64,000 bases of DNA from positions 62,001 to 126,000 of the forward strand of contig NZ_FONT01000003.1 of the NCBI RefSeq assembly GCF_900113025.1, in the 5' to 3' direction. This stretch comes from Alteribacillus iranensis (GTDB lineage: Bacteria; Bacillota; Bacilli; Bacillales; Marinococcaceae). Shown here piece after piece: positions 26,504-39,102 of this stretch (position 1 is the stretch's first letter; every line of letters begins with the position of its first letter). Below the pieces are notes generated by a model. It saw only the letters and a program-made list of their open reading frames with translations, was not told the DNA's origin and did no database searches. A program made the position numbers and the translations under genes.

Positions 26504-26596
26504 GGGCAATGCATCTCCTTTTTTTATTCTGTGGTCTAATTCTTCCTAGAGCTCGTATAAATAGTAGTACAAACTGCTCTGGGAGGGAGACTAACC

Positions 26597-27727
26597 ATGA
26601 AAACAAAAGGATTATTGGGAGCAGCTTCTTTTCTGTTCCTATTATTTTTACTGCAAGGATGCGGGTTTGGAAACGATGGCAGCTCGGAAGAAATGGATGC
26701 TCCGCCACCTCAAGAAGATCCTGCCCTTTGGGAAGAAGAATTAATAGAAGGTGAACCGGATACAAGTGAATTGCCGAATGAAGAAGCAGAAAGTGAAGAA
26801 GCAGAAAAAGAAAAGTCCGCCACAGAACAGGAAGAGACAGAGGAGGGAACAGTGGAAAGGGAACTTTATTTGATGAGTGAAACTGGATTGGTCGTACCAC
26901 ACACTTTTTCTCTCCCCAAGGAAGAAGGGGTGTTACAGCAATCGCTCGAATACTTGGTAAAGGACGGCCCTTTAACCTCCATGCTTCCTAACGGATTTCA
27001 AGCTGTTTTACCTCCTGGTACAGAAGTAGATGTTCATTTAACGGAGGAAGGAACTGCTATTGCAGATTTTTCTCCCGAATTTAGAGATTACGATCCAAAT
27101 CACGAACAGGCTATGTTAGAGGCTATAACTTGGACATTAACTCAATTTGAGAACGTGGATGAAGTGAAAGTTCAAATTAATGGATATGAACAGGAGACAA
27201 TGCCAGTCGCAGATACGCCAATAGGAACAACTTACAGTAGAGAGAACGGTATTAACCTGGAAAGCTCTCATGTGTCAGACATGATGCAGAGTAACAGTGT
27301 AACCTTATATTTCTTAACACAGGCAGGGGACGAGTCTTATTTTGTGCCCGTTACGCGTCGTGTGAATACTGAAGAAGAGAAGTCTTTATTAGATACGGCT
27401 ATCAATGAGCTAGTGAAAGGACCTCATGCGAATAGTTCATTACATGGTGTTATCCGTGAGGGAGCAGCTTTAGAAGCTGCTGCTACGGTAGAAGGTGATA
27501 CGGCATCGTTGGTATTCAATGAATCGTTGTTAACAGAACAAGAGGGAACAGCCATCTCACAAGAGACTCTTCATGCTATTGCTTTAACAGCTACGGAAAT
27601 GGAAGGAATCGAAAATATTAATTTGAGCGTGGAAGGAATGGATAATGTGATGGAGGTAAGTGGTGACACGTTGTCGGAGCCTCTCGCAAGACCGGCAGCT
27701 GTGAATGCTGCTGAGACATCGCATTAA
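26597..27727 (+). CDS. gerM: Spore germination lipoprotein GerM
   Basis: A 376-residue lipoprotein needed in B. subtilis for proper spore cortex and germination. The signal peptide ends at LLQGC, with the lipidated cysteine at residue 22. A strongly acidic linker (about 30-95, rich in Glu) precedes two GerMN domains (about 100-215 and 225-365), each with a GP-type loop (VKDGPLTS, VKGPHANS). ATG 26597 follows GGGAGGGAG. Expressed most likely in the mother cell, though no sporulation promoter was firmly identified. Confidence 0.92.
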   Translation: MKTKGLLGAASFLFLLFLLQGCGFGNDGSSEEMDAPPPQEDPALWEEELIEGEPDTSELPNEEAESEEAEKEKSATEQEETEEGTVERELYLMSETGLVVPHTFSLPKEEGVLQQSLEYLVKDGPLTSMLPNGFQAVLPPGTEVDVHLTEEGTAIADFSPEFRDYDPNHEQAMLEAITWTLTQFENVDEVKVQINGYEQETMPVADTPIGTTYSRENGINLESSHVSDMMQSNSVTLYFLTQAGDESYFVPVTRRVNTEEEKSLLDTAINELVKGPHANSSLHGVIREGAALEAAATVEGDTASLVFNESLLTEQEGTAISQETLHAIALTATEMEGIENINLSVEGMDNVMEVSGDTLSEPLARPAAVNAAETSH

Positions 27728-27760
27728 CTAGAAATTTCTGCTATAATTCAAGAGACTTAT

Positions 27761-27787
27761 AGAGGCGGCATTGCTGCCTCTTTTTGT
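27761..27787 (+). terminator. Terminator of gerM
   Basis: AGAGGCGGC and GCTGCCTCT pair with one G-T wobble around an ATT loop, followed by TTTTTG. Confidence 0.85.
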
Positions 27788-27910
27788 ACGAAGTTAGGAA
27801 GTATACAATATTGGGGTTTTTTATAAGAAAAAAGCTCTCGAGAAAAACTAGCGTTTAACAGAAATAAAACCTTGAAGGTTTGTATAAGTGATAGGATAGG
27901 AGGAAGTTTG

Positions 27911-28672
27911 ATGAATCGTCATGACGGAAGAAGTGCTGATGAGTTACGTCCTGTAATAATTGATACTGATTTCTTAAAGCATCCGGAGGGGTCTGTTTTA
28001 ATAACAGTAGGAGAAACGAAAGTGATTTGTACGGCAAGCATTGAAGACCGGGTGCCCCCTTTTATGAGAGGGAAAGGAAAAGGATGGATTGCCGCAGAAT
28101 ATTCTATGCTACCGCGTGCTACAGAACAGCGGAATATCCGTGAAGCAGCAAAAGGGAAATTAAGCGGCCGGACGATGGAAATTCAACGATTAATAGGGAG
28201 ATCTCTTCGGTCTGTTGTAAATTTAGAAGGGTTTGGAGAGCGCACGATTTGGGTGGATTGTGACGTTATTCAAGCAGACGGAGGTACAAGAACTGCATCA
28301 ATCACTGGAGCGTTTGTAGCTGTGGTGATGGCATTAAAAAACTTTAAGGACAAACAAAAAATAAAATCACTGCCTGTAACCGATTTTCTTGCCGCTGTCT
28401 CTGTTGGAATGGACTTGGAGGAACAAGAAATGTTAGATTTGTGTTATTCCGAAGATGCCGCTGCAGCAGTAGATATGAATATAGTAATGACAGGAACCGG
28501 GAAATTTGTAGAGCTGCAAGGAACCGGCGAGGAAGCTTCTTATTCAAAAGAACAGCTTGATCGTATGCTATCATTAGGGGAGAAAGGGCTTCAGGAAATA
28601 TTTATGATTCAGCGCCAGGTTCTAGGTGACACAGTCAATGAAATTGGAAAAGATGACAAGGAAGAGAAGTAA
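27911..28672 (+). CDS. rph: Ribonuclease PH
   Basis: A 253-residue phosphorolytic 3'-5' exoribonuclease that trims tRNA precursors and decays structured RNA. Family segments: [15 protein letters not shown] at the N terminus, [10 protein letters not shown], the phosphate-binding [16 protein letters not shown], and [22 protein letters not shown] 27911 lies six bases after AGGAGGA; the open frame to 27872 is not used. It overlaps nothing and is followed at once by ysnA, giving an rph-ysnA-ysnB operon. Confidence 0.95.
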   Translation: MNRHDGRSADELRPVIIDTDFLKHPEGSVLITVGETKVICTASIEDRVPPFMRGKGKGWIAAEYSMLPRATEQRNIREAAKGKLSGRTMEIQRLIGRSLRSVVNLEGFGERTIWVDCDVIQADGGTRTASITGAFVAVVMALKNFKDKQKIKSLPVTDFLAAVSVGMDLEEQEMLDLCYSEDAAAAVDMNIVMTGTGKFVELQGTGEEASYSKEQLDRMLSLGEKGLQEIFMIQRQVLGDTVNEIGKDDKEEK

Positions 28673-29260
28673 ATGCTGGAAATTATTATTGCAACAAAAA
28701 ATAAAGGAAAAATTCGAGAGTTTCAAGACATGGTAGGGGGAGAATACCTTGTTCAATCTCTTTTAGAACGTCCATTTCCTGATATTGATGAAACGGGAAG
28801 CACGTTTGAAGAAAATGCTGTATTAAAAGCGGAAGCTGTAAGTAAAGCTTGGGATGTACCAACCATTGCTGATGACTCAGGATTGGAAATTGATACGTTG
28901 CACGGGCAGCCTGGTATTTTCTCAGCACGTTATGCGGGACCTGAGAAGGACGACACGAAAAATATAGAAAAAGTCCTTAAGGAGCTTCAAGGCGTTCCAT
29001 TTGAAAAGAGAGATGCAAGGTTTGTATGTGTTATTGCAGCTGCTGTGGCAGGAAATACATACACGTTTCGCGGTACGTGTGAAGGGAAAATAGCGTTAGA
29101 ACCAAACGGCGACAATGGATTCGGGTATGATCCGATTTTTTATTTGCCCGAGAAAGGAAGGACGATGGCAGAATTAACATCGGATGAGAAAAATCATATC
29201 AGTCATCGTTACCATGCCATGCATCAATTGAAACTTCACTGGAAAGAGATATTTAAATAG
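28673..29260 (+). CDS. ysnA: XTP/dITP diphosphatase (RdgB/HAM1 family)
   Basis: A 195-residue house-cleaning pyrophosphatase that removes deaminated purine nucleotides (ITP, XTP and deoxy forms). IIATKNKGKIREF is at the N terminus, DDSGLEID holds the metal-binding and catalytic Asp pair, and FGYDPIFY is conserved. ATG follows the rph TAA directly, with GGAAGAG inside rph as the ribosome site. The C-terminal SHRYHAMHQL fits the family SHRAxA motif with small changes. Confidence 0.93.
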   Translation: MLEIIIATKNKGKIREFQDMVGGEYLVQSLLERPFPDIDETGSTFEENAVLKAEAVSKAWDVPTIADDSGLEIDTLHGQPGIFSARYAGPEKDDTKNIEKVLKELQGVPFEKRDARFVCVIAAAVAGNTYTFRGTCEGKIALEPNGDNGFGYDPIFYLPEKGRTMAELTSDEKNHISHRYHAMHQLKLHWKEIFK

Positions 29261-29276
29261 GTTCGGAGTGAAAGTA

Positions 29277-29795
29277 ATGAAGTGCTTGATAATGAGTGAC
29301 AGTCATGGAAGTACGGAAGTAATAACTAATGTGTTGGAACAAGCATCCTCCGATATTGATGGGGTCATACATTGCGGTGATTCTGAGCTTTCTATTGATC
29401 ACCCTGCACTCAAAAATGTGTGTGTCGTCCGAGGAAATTGTGACAGCTCCGAGTTCCCTGAAGAAATCTTAGAGAAGATTCAAGGAATATCTATATACAT
29501 TACACACGGGCATTTATATAACGTGAAAATGACGTATGTTCCGCTTTCTTACCGAGCAGAGGAACGAGAGGCACAGCTTGTCTGTTTCGGTCACAGTCAT
29601 GTCCCTGCAGCATTTGAAGAAAACGGAGTAGTCTATGTAAACCCCGGAAGTTTGTTGCTGCCGAGACAACAATTGGAAAAAACATATGCTATTGTGGATA
29701 TGACAGGAACTGGTCCTGTGACGGTAAGCTACTATAACGCTGAAACTGGGGAGGAAGTCTCCTCTCTAGGGAAAACATTTACCTTATCGAAATAA
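29277..29795 (+). CDS. ysnB: YfcE/MJ0936-type metallophosphoesterase
   Basis: A 172-residue calcineurin-like phosphodiesterase. Dinuclear metal motifs appear in order: SDSHG, HCGDSEL, VRGNCDS, YITHGH and CFGHSHVP. Natural substrate unknown in the family. ATG 29277 is chosen: it lies nine bases after GGAG and gives MKCLIMSDSHG. The upstream GTG at 29268 touches the ribosome site. It is the third gene of rph-ysnA-ysnB. Confidence 0.88.
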   Translation: MKCLIMSDSHGSTEVITNVLEQASSDIDGVIHCGDSELSIDHPALKNVCVVRGNCDSSEFPEEILEKIQGISIYITHGHLYNVKMTYVPLSYRAEEREAQLVCFGHSHVPAAFEENGVVYVNPGSLLLPRQQLEKTYAIVDMTGTGPVTVSYYNAETGEEVSSLGKTFTLSK

Positions 29796-29799
29796 TATG

Positions 29800-29844
29800 A
29801 CAGGTATGACAGGGGAAGAAACATCCTGCTGTCTACCTGTTTAT
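29800..29844 (+). terminator. Hairpin after ysnB
   Basis: ACAGGT-AT-GACAG pairs with CTGTC-T-ACCTGT around a 16-base loop, followed by TTATC. It has few Ts but lies in the right place to end the rph operon. Confidence 0.5.
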
Positions 29845-29880
29845 CAATAACTAGAAAATGGACTTTTTTGGGTATTACCA

Positions 29881-29909
29881 TTGACTAAATGAATAAGATA
29901 TTATATTAT
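29881..29909 (+). promoter_or_regulatory. Sigma-A promoter of tRNA-Arg
   Basis: TTGACT, 17 bp, TATTAT. It would start transcription about 25 bases before the mature tRNA. Confidence 0.75.
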
Positions 29910-29942
29910 ATAAAATGTCGCTGCACAGATACTATATAACTT

Positions 29943-30019
<77 letters not shown>

Positions 30020-30032
30020 TACATATAAAACT

Positions 30033-30064
30033 AACTCCATGGCATGTCGCCTTGGAGTTTTTTT
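30033..30064 (+). terminator. Terminator of tRNA-Arg
   Basis: AACTCCA-T-GGC pairs with GCC-T-TGGAGTT with one mismatch, followed by a run of T. Confidence 0.85.
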
Positions 30065-30156
30065 GATGAAAAATACATTCGGTGTCAGGGAAGCACTAAT
30101 GTTTGTCCTCAGGCGAGTGAAAAGTTTAACACTATCTATTCCCGTTGTTATGATTA

Positions 30157-30170
30157 TGTAAACGTATTCA
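30157..30170 (+). promoter_or_regulatory. cre-like (CcpA) site upstream of ilvB
   Basis: TGTAAACGTATTCA matches the cre consensus TGWNANCGNTNWCA at all but one fixed position. Its centre is about 90 bases upstream of the predicted start of the promoter at 30218-30246. In B. subtilis CcpA activates the ilv-leu operon from a cre near -96, so activation rather than repression is the likely role. Confidence 0.5.
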
Positions 30171-30217
30171 AGGGGTATTGACCCTCAGTTAAGTTTTAAT
30201 ATTTTTTTGAAAAACGG

Positions 30218-30246
30218 TTGACCAAAACAATCTTTCGGCGTATTAT
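30218..30246 (+). promoter_or_regulatory. Sigma-A promoter of the ilv-leu operon
   Basis: TTGACC, 17 bp, TATTAT. The start near 30253 gives a leader of about 465 bases, close to the long leader I recall for B. subtilis ilvB. Just upstream (30203-30217) an AT-rich stretch ATTTTTTTGAAAAAC matches the CodY box AATTTTCWGAAAATT at 11 of 15 positions. A second possible start, the extended -10 TG-T-TATACT at 30336-30344, lies right before the T-box. Confidence 0.65.
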
Positions 30247-30349
30247 TAACCTCAAATAGAAAATTAAAATAATCAAACGAACAAAGCATTGTTATTTTTA
30301 AAAATAAAATGATTGGTGAAAATAATTACGAAATTTGTTATACTAGAAA

Positions 30350-30647
30350 TACGAAGACGAGGACAAGTAATTTACGGTTTTAACCACTACAGAGAGCTGT
30401 AAGGTGCTGAGATGCAGCGTGGGATACCGTGAATGAACTCACCTCTGAGTGCTTTTGTGAATGGACGTAAAGTAGCAAAAGCCGGGTGGAACAACACGAA
30501 CCCACCCGTTATCAAAAACAGACAGGGACTCCCTGTCGCGGAGACGGCTGATCCAGCCGTGAAGAAGGGTGGTACCGTGAAAAGAAGTCTTTTCGCCCCT
30601 TCGGTCAGTTTAACGACGGCCGATATGGGCGGAAAGACTTTTTTGTT
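30350..30647 (+). promoter_or_regulatory. T-box riboswitch leader of ilv-leu, Leu (CUC) specifier
   Basis: The T-box AGGGTGGTACCGTG is at 30566-30579. Stem I shows AGAGAGCTGTAAGGTGCTGAGA, and the specifier loop GAACTCACCTCTGAG puts CTC at 30438-30440, the codon for tRNA-Leu(GAG). The terminator AAGTCTTTTCGCCC / GGGCGGAAAGACTT (30585-30640) is followed by six T and is exclusive with the antiterminator. Low charged tRNA-Leu would open ilvBHC-leuABCD. Confidence 0.93.
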
Positions 30648-30716
30648 ATGTCAAAAAACTTTTAATGACTTTTCTGTAAAATAGCATTATTTATAAGATA
30701 TAAGGAGGAAGCAAAG

Positions 30717-32444
30717 ATGAGTCCAAAAGTGAAAGAGGTTAATGGGCGCGAATTGAAAGTAGAAAACCAAGAAATGACAGGGTCAAGTATGCTCATCCAA
30801 GCACTTGCCAGAGAAAATGTGGATGTCATCTTTGGTTATCCGGGAGGGGCAATCCTTCCCACATATGATGAAATTTATCGTACGGGAATCCGTCACATTC
30901 TTTCTCGCCATGAACAAGGTGCGATTCACGCAGCAGAAGGCTATGCAAGAATTTCCGGGAAACCAGGAGTTTGTGTAGTGACTTCCGGGCCGGGAGCGAC
31001 GAACGTAGTAACCGGGATTGCCGATGCAATGATAGATTCACTCCCGCTTGTCGTTATTACCGGTCAAGTTGCGACAACAGTGATTGGTACTGATGCATTC
31101 CAGGAAGCAGACGTAGTGGGTGTAACGATGCCAATTACAAAGCACAACTTCCAAGTTCGTGAGGTAGATGAGTTGCCTCGTATTATAAAAGAGGCATTTC
31201 ACATTGCGACAACAGGACGTCCAGGCCCGGTACTCATTGATCTTCCTAAAGATGTATCCATTGCAAGTGGTTTTTTCAATTACGATCAGCCGGTTGATCT
31301 TCCAGGTTATCAACCTACTGTAATTCCAAATAAATTACAGATTAAAAAATTGTCCGAAGCAGTAACAAAAGCGAAAAAACCTGCTATTTTAGCGGGGGCG
31401 GGAATCCTTCATGCGGGCGGTTCCAAGGAATTGCTTGAATACGCGGAACAGCAGCAGATCCCAGTAGCTAATACCCTTTTGGGACTAGGGTCTTTCCCAG
31501 GAACCCATTCTCTTTCACTTGGAATGGCAGGCATGCATGGGACGTACACAGCGAATATGACATTGCATGAAGCTGATCTTCTTATCAGTATCGGGGCTCG
31601 TTTTGATGACCGAGTTACTGGCGCACTTCAACATTTTGCACCAAACGCTAAGGTGGCCCATATCGATATTGATCCTGCCGAAATCGGAAAGAATATCGAA
31701 ACTGCTATTCCTGTAGTTGGGGATGCGAAAGAGGCATTGCGAATGTTAGTGGAAGAGAACGGAGAAGCTCCTCAAATCGAAAGCTGGCATCAGCAGGTTA
31801 ATGAATGGAAAAAAGAGTATCCTCTGTGGTACAAGGAGGAAGAAAACACCTTAAAACCTCAACGGTTAATTGAAATGATATATGAGGAGACAGGTGGAGA
31901 AGCGATTGTTACTACGGATGTAGGACAGCATCAAATGTGGGCTGCACAGTTTTATAAATTTGACCAGCCTGATCATTGGGTTACTTCCGGTGGACTAGGG
32001 ACGATGGGCTTTGGGTTCCCTGCAGCTATTGGAGCTCAGTTTGCAGAACCTGATAAACAAGTCGTTGCTGTACTAGGTGACGCAGGGTTTCAAATGACTG
32101 CCCAAGAGATGTCTATCCTACAGGAATTGAACCTTCCTGTTAAAATCATCCTTGTTAATAACGCATCGCTTGGAATGGTTCGTCAATGGCAGGAATTGTT
32201 CTATGAAGAAAGATACTCTAATTCATTGTTCCCAATCCAGCCTGATTTTGTAAAAATGGCTGAAGCCTACAACATCAAGGGATGGAAAGTGGAAGAACCG
32301 AATGATATGCAAGCAGCATTAAAAGAAGCACTTGATCATGAAGGGCCTGTATTAATGGACTGTCGAGTAACAAAAGATGAAAATGTGTATCCAATGATCG
32401 CACCTGGTAAAGGTCATCATGAAATGGAGGGGATCAAGCCATGA
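30717..32444 (+). CDS. ilvB: Acetolactate synthase catalytic subunit
   Basis: A 575-residue thiamine-diphosphate enzyme that makes acetolactate or acetohydroxybutyrate, the first common step to Val, Leu and Ile. The catalytic Glu is in [17 protein letters not shown]- and substrate-binding segments follow, and the TPP motif is [20 protein letters not shown]...NN near residues 450-480. ATG follows AAGGAGGAA by seven bases. It overlaps ilvH by four bases, giving a coupled catalytic and regulatory pair. Confidence 0.97.
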   Translation: MSPKVKEVNGRELKVENQEMTGSSMLIQALARENVDVIFGYPGGAILPTYDEIYRTGIRHILSRHEQGAIHAAEGYARISGKPGVCVVTSGPGATNVVTGIADAMIDSLPLVVITGQVATTVIGTDAFQEADVVGVTMPITKHNFQVREVDELPRIIKEAFHIATTGRPGPVLIDLPKDVSIASGFFNYDQPVDLPGYQPTVIPNKLQIKKLSEAVTKAKKPAILAGAGILHAGGSKELLEYAEQQQIPVANTLLGLGSFPGTHSLSLGMAGMHGTYTANMTLHEADLLISIGARFDDRVTGALQHFAPNAKVAHIDIDPAEIGKNIETAIPVVGDAKEALRMLVEENGEAPQIESWHQQVNEWKKEYPLWYKEEENTLKPQRLIEMIYEETGGEAIVTTDVGQHQMWAAQFYKFDQPDHWVTSGGLGTMGFGFPAAIGAQFAEPDKQVVAVLGDAGFQMTAQEMSILQELNLPVKIILVNNASLGMVRQWQELFYEERYSNSLFPIQPDFVKMAEAYNIKGWKVEEPNDMQAALKEALDHEGPVLMDCRVTKDENVYPMIAPGKGHHEMEGIKP

Positions 32445-32962
32445 AGCGCACAATTATCGCAACAGTAAACAATACTTCCGGGGTAATGAACCGAATAACA
32501 GGGCTTTTTGCTCGCCGGAATTTCAACATTGAAAGCATAACGGTAGGCATGACAGAAAACCCGGCTATTTCCCGGATGACATTCGTCATTAACGTCGATG
32601 ATGAACGCGGGCTTGATCAAGTGATAAAGCAGCTTTACAAACAAGTCGATGTATTAAAAGTGCGTGATATTACCGATGAAGCGATCATAGCTAGAGAGCT
32701 AGCACTGATTAAAGTAGTTGCAGCTCCCCAGCATCGTGGAGAAATATCGGCACTAGTAGAGCCTTTCCGTGCTTCCATTGTGGATGTGGGCAGGGAAAGC
32801 ATGACTCTTCAAGTAACAGGAGATCAGCAAAAAGTTGAGGCACTGATTGACCTAGTGAAGCCTTATGGGATTAAAGAACTGGCTCGTACAGGCATCACTG
32901 CGTTTAAACGCGGTACTAAGAAGAGTGACTTTGAAACCCCTAAGTATTCAATCATTAATTAA
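32441..32962 (+). CDS. ilvH: Acetolactate synthase regulatory subunit
   Basis: A 173-residue subunit that gives IlvB valine feedback control. The N-terminal ACT domain reads [19 protein letters not shown] and NIESITVG; the C-terminal ACT-like part includes LALIKVVA. The start overlaps the ilvB stop as ATGA. Length is close to the B. subtilis protein. Confidence 0.95.
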   Translation: MKRTIIATVNNTSGVMNRITGLFARRNFNIESITVGMTENPAISRMTFVINVDDERGLDQVIKQLYKQVDVLKVRDITDEAIIARELALIKVVAAPQHRGEISALVEPFRASIVDVGRESMTLQVTGDQQKVEALIDLVKPYGIKELARTGITAFKRGTKKSDFETPKYSIIN

Positions 32963-32976
32963 ATTAATTTCATTAA

Positions 32977-35548
<2,572 letters not shown>

Positions 35549-35583
35549 ATAGATAAGATATCGTAGCTTAAAACCAGCGTTTC

Positions 35584-35631
35584 GGCCAAAACATACCTAT
35601 CAGTGGGTTGTTTTGGCCTTACGCACTGATG
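35584..35631 (+). other. Overlapping alternative hairpins between leuA and leuB
   Basis: A perfect 10-pair stem GGCCAAAACA / TGTTTTGGCC (35584-35593, 35609-35618) encloses the left arm of a second stem, TATCAGTG / CACTGATG (35598-35605, 35624-35631, one G-T pair). The two cannot form together. The second is followed by TTTTCAT. It could be an mRNA-stability or attenuation element within the operon. Confidence 0.45.
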
Positions 35632-35658
35632 TTTTCATAGCATAGGGGAGAGAGTTTG

Positions 35659-36735
35659 ATGAAAAAAAAGATTGCAGTTCTTCCAGGTGATGGAATAGGC
35701 TTGGAAGTTGTAAAAGCAGCAACTACCGTTTTAGATAAAACAGCAGAACTATTCGGACATCAATTTGAATATCAATATGGCGATATAGGCGGACACTCAA
35801 TTGATAAACATAATGATCCGCTTCCGCAAGAAACAATCGATACTTGCCTTAAAAGTGACGGAGTTTTACTAGGTGCAGTTGGAGGACCAAAATGGGATAA
35901 TCTTCCTGGCGGTATCCGTCCAGAACAAGGGTTGCTTGGGATTCGAAAGGCCTTGCAGTTATTTGCAAATTTACGTCCGGTTACAGGACATGAGAGTTTG
36001 ACAGAAGCTTCTACATTAAAGAAAGAAGTAGTAGATGGAGTAGACCTTGTTATTGTTCGGGAACTCACAGGCGGCCTTTACTTCGGTGAGCCAAAAGAAC
36101 GACGAGAGATCGACGGAGAAGAGGGCGCGGTTGATTCACTCATTTATAAGAAATCTGAAATTGAAAGAATAGTTCGTCAAGCTTTTGAAATGGCAAAAGT
36201 CCGCCGCAAGAAACTAACATCTGTTGATAAAGCAAACGTCTTGGAAACAAGCCGCCTTTGGAGAGAAACAGTAGAAGAAATGAAACAGGATTATCCAGAG
36301 GTCGAAGTGGAGCATATGTTAGTAGATAATGCTTCTATGCAGTTAATTCGTGATCCGAAGCAATTTGATGTTATGGTTACAGAAAACACTTTTGGTGATA
36401 TCCTTAGTGACGCAGCTTCGATGCTTACAGGTTCACTTGGGATGCTCCCATCTGCAAGTATAGGGAGTGAAGCACCAGGTTTATATGAACCTGTCCACGG
36501 TTCCGCTCCTGATATTGAAGGACAAGGGAAAGCCAATCCATTGGCGGCAATCGCATCTGCAGCCATGATGCTAAAATATTCTTTTCATATGCATGAAGAA
36601 GCTGACGCTATTGACACTGCGATTTCAGAAGTTTTAAACGCTGGTTATCGTACTGGAGACATTGCACAGAACAATGATAATATTCTATCGACAGAAGAAA
36701 TGACCACTAAGGTGGTAGAGGCAATCAAGAAATAA
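35659..36735 (+). CDS. leuB: 3-Isopropylmalate dehydrogenase
   Basis: A 358-residue NAD-dependent decarboxylating dehydrogenase, third leucine-specific step. [11 protein letters not shown] at the N terminus, the substrate arginines in [14 protein letters not shown] and [11 protein letters not shown], and the metal Asp residues in [14 protein letters not shown] are all present. ATG 35659 lies eight bases after GGGGAG; the TTG just before it is less likely. It is about 110 bases after leuA. Confidence 0.96.
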   Translation: MKKKIAVLPGDGIGLEVVKAATTVLDKTAELFGHQFEYQYGDIGGHSIDKHNDPLPQETIDTCLKSDGVLLGAVGGPKWDNLPGGIRPEQGLLGIRKALQLFANLRPVTGHESLTEASTLKKEVVDGVDLVIVRELTGGLYFGEPKERREIDGEEGAVDSLIYKKSEIERIVRQAFEMAKVRRKKLTSVDKANVLETSRLWRETVEEMKQDYPEVEVEHMLVDNASMQLIRDPKQFDVMVTENTFGDILSDAASMLTGSLGMLPSASIGSEAPGLYEPVHGSAPDIEGQGKANPLAAIASAAMMLKYSFHMHEEADAIDTAISEVLNAGYRTGDIAQNNDNILSTEEMTTKVVEAIKK

Positions 36736-36775
36736 TCATAAAGTAAGAAAGCTTTTGAGAAGCGAGGGGAAGGTT

Positions 36776-38194
36776 ATGCAACCTAAAACAATTATCGAAA
36801 AAATATGGGAAAAGCATACAGTACTTTCAGAACAGGGAAAGCCTGATCTATTGTACATTGACTTGCATATGGTACACGAGGTGACATCACCTCAGGCTTT
36901 TGAAGGGCTTCGCTTAACGGACCGAAAAGTACGTCGCCCAGATTTAACATTTGCGACGATGGACCACAACGTTCCAACAGATAATAGAACATCCATTAAA
37001 GATGCTATTGCGAGAAAGCAAATGGAAACTTTATCTAATAACTGTAATGAATTTGGAATTGAAATCGCAGACCTTGACAGTCCTGACAATGGAATTGTCC
37101 ATGTTATCGGACCTGAACTTGGATTGACACAGCCAGGTAAGACAATTGTGTGCGGTGATAGTCATACGTCTACTCACGGAGCTTTTGGAGCGCTAGCGTT
37201 TGGTATAGGAACAAGTGAAGTGGAACATGTGCTTGCTACACAAACCATTTGGCAGTCCAAACCAAAAACAATGGAAGTGAAAGTGAATGGCCGTCTTGCG
37301 CCAGGAGTGACAGCAAAAGATATCATCCTAGCCGTTATTGCTAAATATGGTGTTGATTTTGGTACAGGTTATGTACTTGAGTATACGGGGGAAGCTATCC
37401 GTGGACTTACGATGGAAGAACGGATGACCATCTGTAATATGTCCATCGAAGCTGGAGCTAGAGCTGGCTTGATCAGCCCCGATCAGGTTACAGTGGACTA
37501 CTTAAAAGGTCGTGAAAAAGTACCTTCTGGTGAAGAATTTGATAAAAAAGCTTCTGAATGGCTCGCGTTGTCTACCGATGAGGGTGCACAGTATGACGCT
37601 GTCGTTGAGATTGACAGCGAAGAAATTGAGCCGATGGTGACATGGGGTACGAACCCTTCACAAGGGGTAGGCATCCACGGAACCGTGCCATCTCCTGAAG
37701 ACGCTGAGAATGAAGCAGGTCGTAAGGCTATCCAGCAATCGTTAGATTATATGGATTTAAAGCCTGGAACCAAAATGACAGATATTTCTATTGAACATGT
37801 ATTTATTGGTTCATGTACGAACTCTCGCCTAAGCGACTTACGTGCAGCGGCGGAAATAGCCAAAGGAAGAAAAGTAGCCGAAGGCGTTCGCGCTATGGTT
37901 GTACCAGGTTCTCAAAAAGTAAAGATAGCAGCTGAAAAAGAAGGCTTGGATAAGATATTTATTGAAGCAGGATTCGACTGGAGAGAATCAGGCTGCAGTA
38001 TGTGTCTTAGCATGAACCCTGACTTCGTCCCAGAAGGAGAGCGCTGTGCTTCAACATCAAACCGTAACTTTGAAGGTCGACAAGGAAAAGGAGCGAGAAC
38101 TCACCTTGTTAGCCCCGCTATGGCGGCTGCAGCGGCTATTTCAGGTAAATTTGTCGACGTTCGAAAATTAGAAGAACCATCTGTAACACAATAA
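36776..38194 (+). CDS. leuC: 3-Isopropylmalate dehydratase large subunit
   Basis: A 472-residue aconitase-family subunit with a [4Fe-4S] cluster. Cluster cysteines are in [12 protein letters not shown] and in [10 protein letters not shown]. Conserved [13 protein letters not shown] is near residue 125. ATG 36776 follows GAGGGGAAGG, and the length equals that recalled for B. subtilis LeuC. The longer open frame back to 36755 is not needed. It acts together with LeuD. Confidence 0.96.
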   Translation: MQPKTIIEKIWEKHTVLSEQGKPDLLYIDLHMVHEVTSPQAFEGLRLTDRKVRRPDLTFATMDHNVPTDNRTSIKDAIARKQMETLSNNCNEFGIEIADLDSPDNGIVHVIGPELGLTQPGKTIVCGDSHTSTHGAFGALAFGIGTSEVEHVLATQTIWQSKPKTMEVKVNGRLAPGVTAKDIILAVIAKYGVDFGTGYVLEYTGEAIRGLTMEERMTICNMSIEAGARAGLISPDQVTVDYLKGREKVPSGEEFDKKASEWLALSTDEGAQYDAVVEIDSEEIEPMVTWGTNPSQGVGIHGTVPSPEDAENEAGRKAIQQSLDYMDLKPGTKMTDISIEHVFIGSCTNSRLSDLRAAAEIAKGRKVAEGVRAMVVPGSQKVKIAAEKEGLDKIFIEAGFDWRESGCSMCLSMNPDFVPEGERCASTSNRNFEGRQGKGARTHLVSPAMAAAAAISGKFVDVRKLEEPSVTQ

Positions 38195-38224
38195 TATACT
38201 CCTGTAGGTAAAGAGGGTGAAACT

Positions 38225-38812
38225 ATGGAACCATTAGTAAAACATGAAGGAAATACAGCTGTACTTCCTCGTGTCAACGTAGACACTGACCAAATTATTC
38301 CAAAACAATTTTTAAAAAGAGTAGAACGCAGTGGTTTTGGACAATTCTTATTCTTTGATTGGCGTTTTCTTGCGAATGGGAAAGATAACCCGGATTTTGA
38401 GTTAAATCAGGACTCCGCAGAGAACGCTACCATTCTCATCGCGGATCATAACTTCGGTTGTGGTTCATCGAGAGAGCACGCGCCATGGGCATTACAGGAT
38501 TATGGCTTCCGGGTGATTATCGCTCCGAGCTTTGCTGATATTTTTTACAATAACTGTTTTAAAAATGGGATTTTACCGATTCGTTTACAGGAAGAAAAGG
38601 TTTATGAATTAATGGAAAACGGGAAAGATAAAGTATATAACTTGACTGTTGATTTGGAGAATCAGAAAATAGCAGACAAGGATGGTTTTGAAGCCAGCTT
38701 TACTATCGACTCTTATTGGAAAGAAATGTTGTTGAATGGATGGGACGAAATCAGCCTAACTCTTCAATACGAGAATAAAATTACAGAGTACGAGGATAAA
38801 GTAACGTTGTAA
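38225..38812 (+). CDS. leuD: 3-Isopropylmalate dehydratase small subunit
   Basis: A 195-residue swivel-domain partner of LeuC. Family motifs: RVNVDTDQIIPKQFLKR, NFGCGSSREHAPWAL and FYNNCFKNGILP. ATG follows AGAGGGTGAAACT. It is the last gene of ilvBHC-leuABCD, closed by a strong terminator. Confidence 0.96.
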   Translation: MEPLVKHEGNTAVLPRVNVDTDQIIPKQFLKRVERSGFGQFLFFDWRFLANGKDNPDFELNQDSAENATILIADHNFGCGSSREHAPWALQDYGFRVIIAPSFADIFYNNCFKNGILPIRLQEEKVYELMENGKDKVYNLTVDLENQKIADKDGFEASFTIDSYWKEMLLNGWDEISLTLQYENKITEYEDKVTL

Positions 38813-38818
38813 AACAGG

Positions 38819-38848
38819 AAGGCGGCCTGTAACCAGGTCGCCTTTTTG
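38819..38848 (+). terminator. Terminator of the ilv-leu operon
   Basis: AAGGCGGCCTG pairs with CAGGTCGCCTT (one G-T wobble), TAAC loop, then TTTTTG. The next 250 bases up to ysoA (38850-39102) hold no gene or promoter that I can support. Confidence 0.9.
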
Positions 38849-39102
38849 TACCTTTCTTCTATACGAAGCTAAACGTTTCACTGTCATGGGAAGTGTTTGG
38901 GTGTAGCGTACATATTTCTAGAGCATGCTGTGGAAGGACGTATTGCAGTAAGGATCAACCGATAAACACTAAAGAATAACGCGTTTCCTTCTATAGAAAT
39001 TAGTAAAGACCAAACATAGATGTCATCTCATCAGCTCACCCTCACATGTGTAAAAGCCCGTCCTTATTATGGTGAGTCGCCGGTAAAGGAGGAGATCAGA
39101 TA

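Noticed and set aside
30433-30684. 83-codon open frame starting GTG/ATG within the ilvB leader
   Set aside because: It runs straight through the T-box, antiterminator and terminator, so it is a chance frame in a structured RNA.
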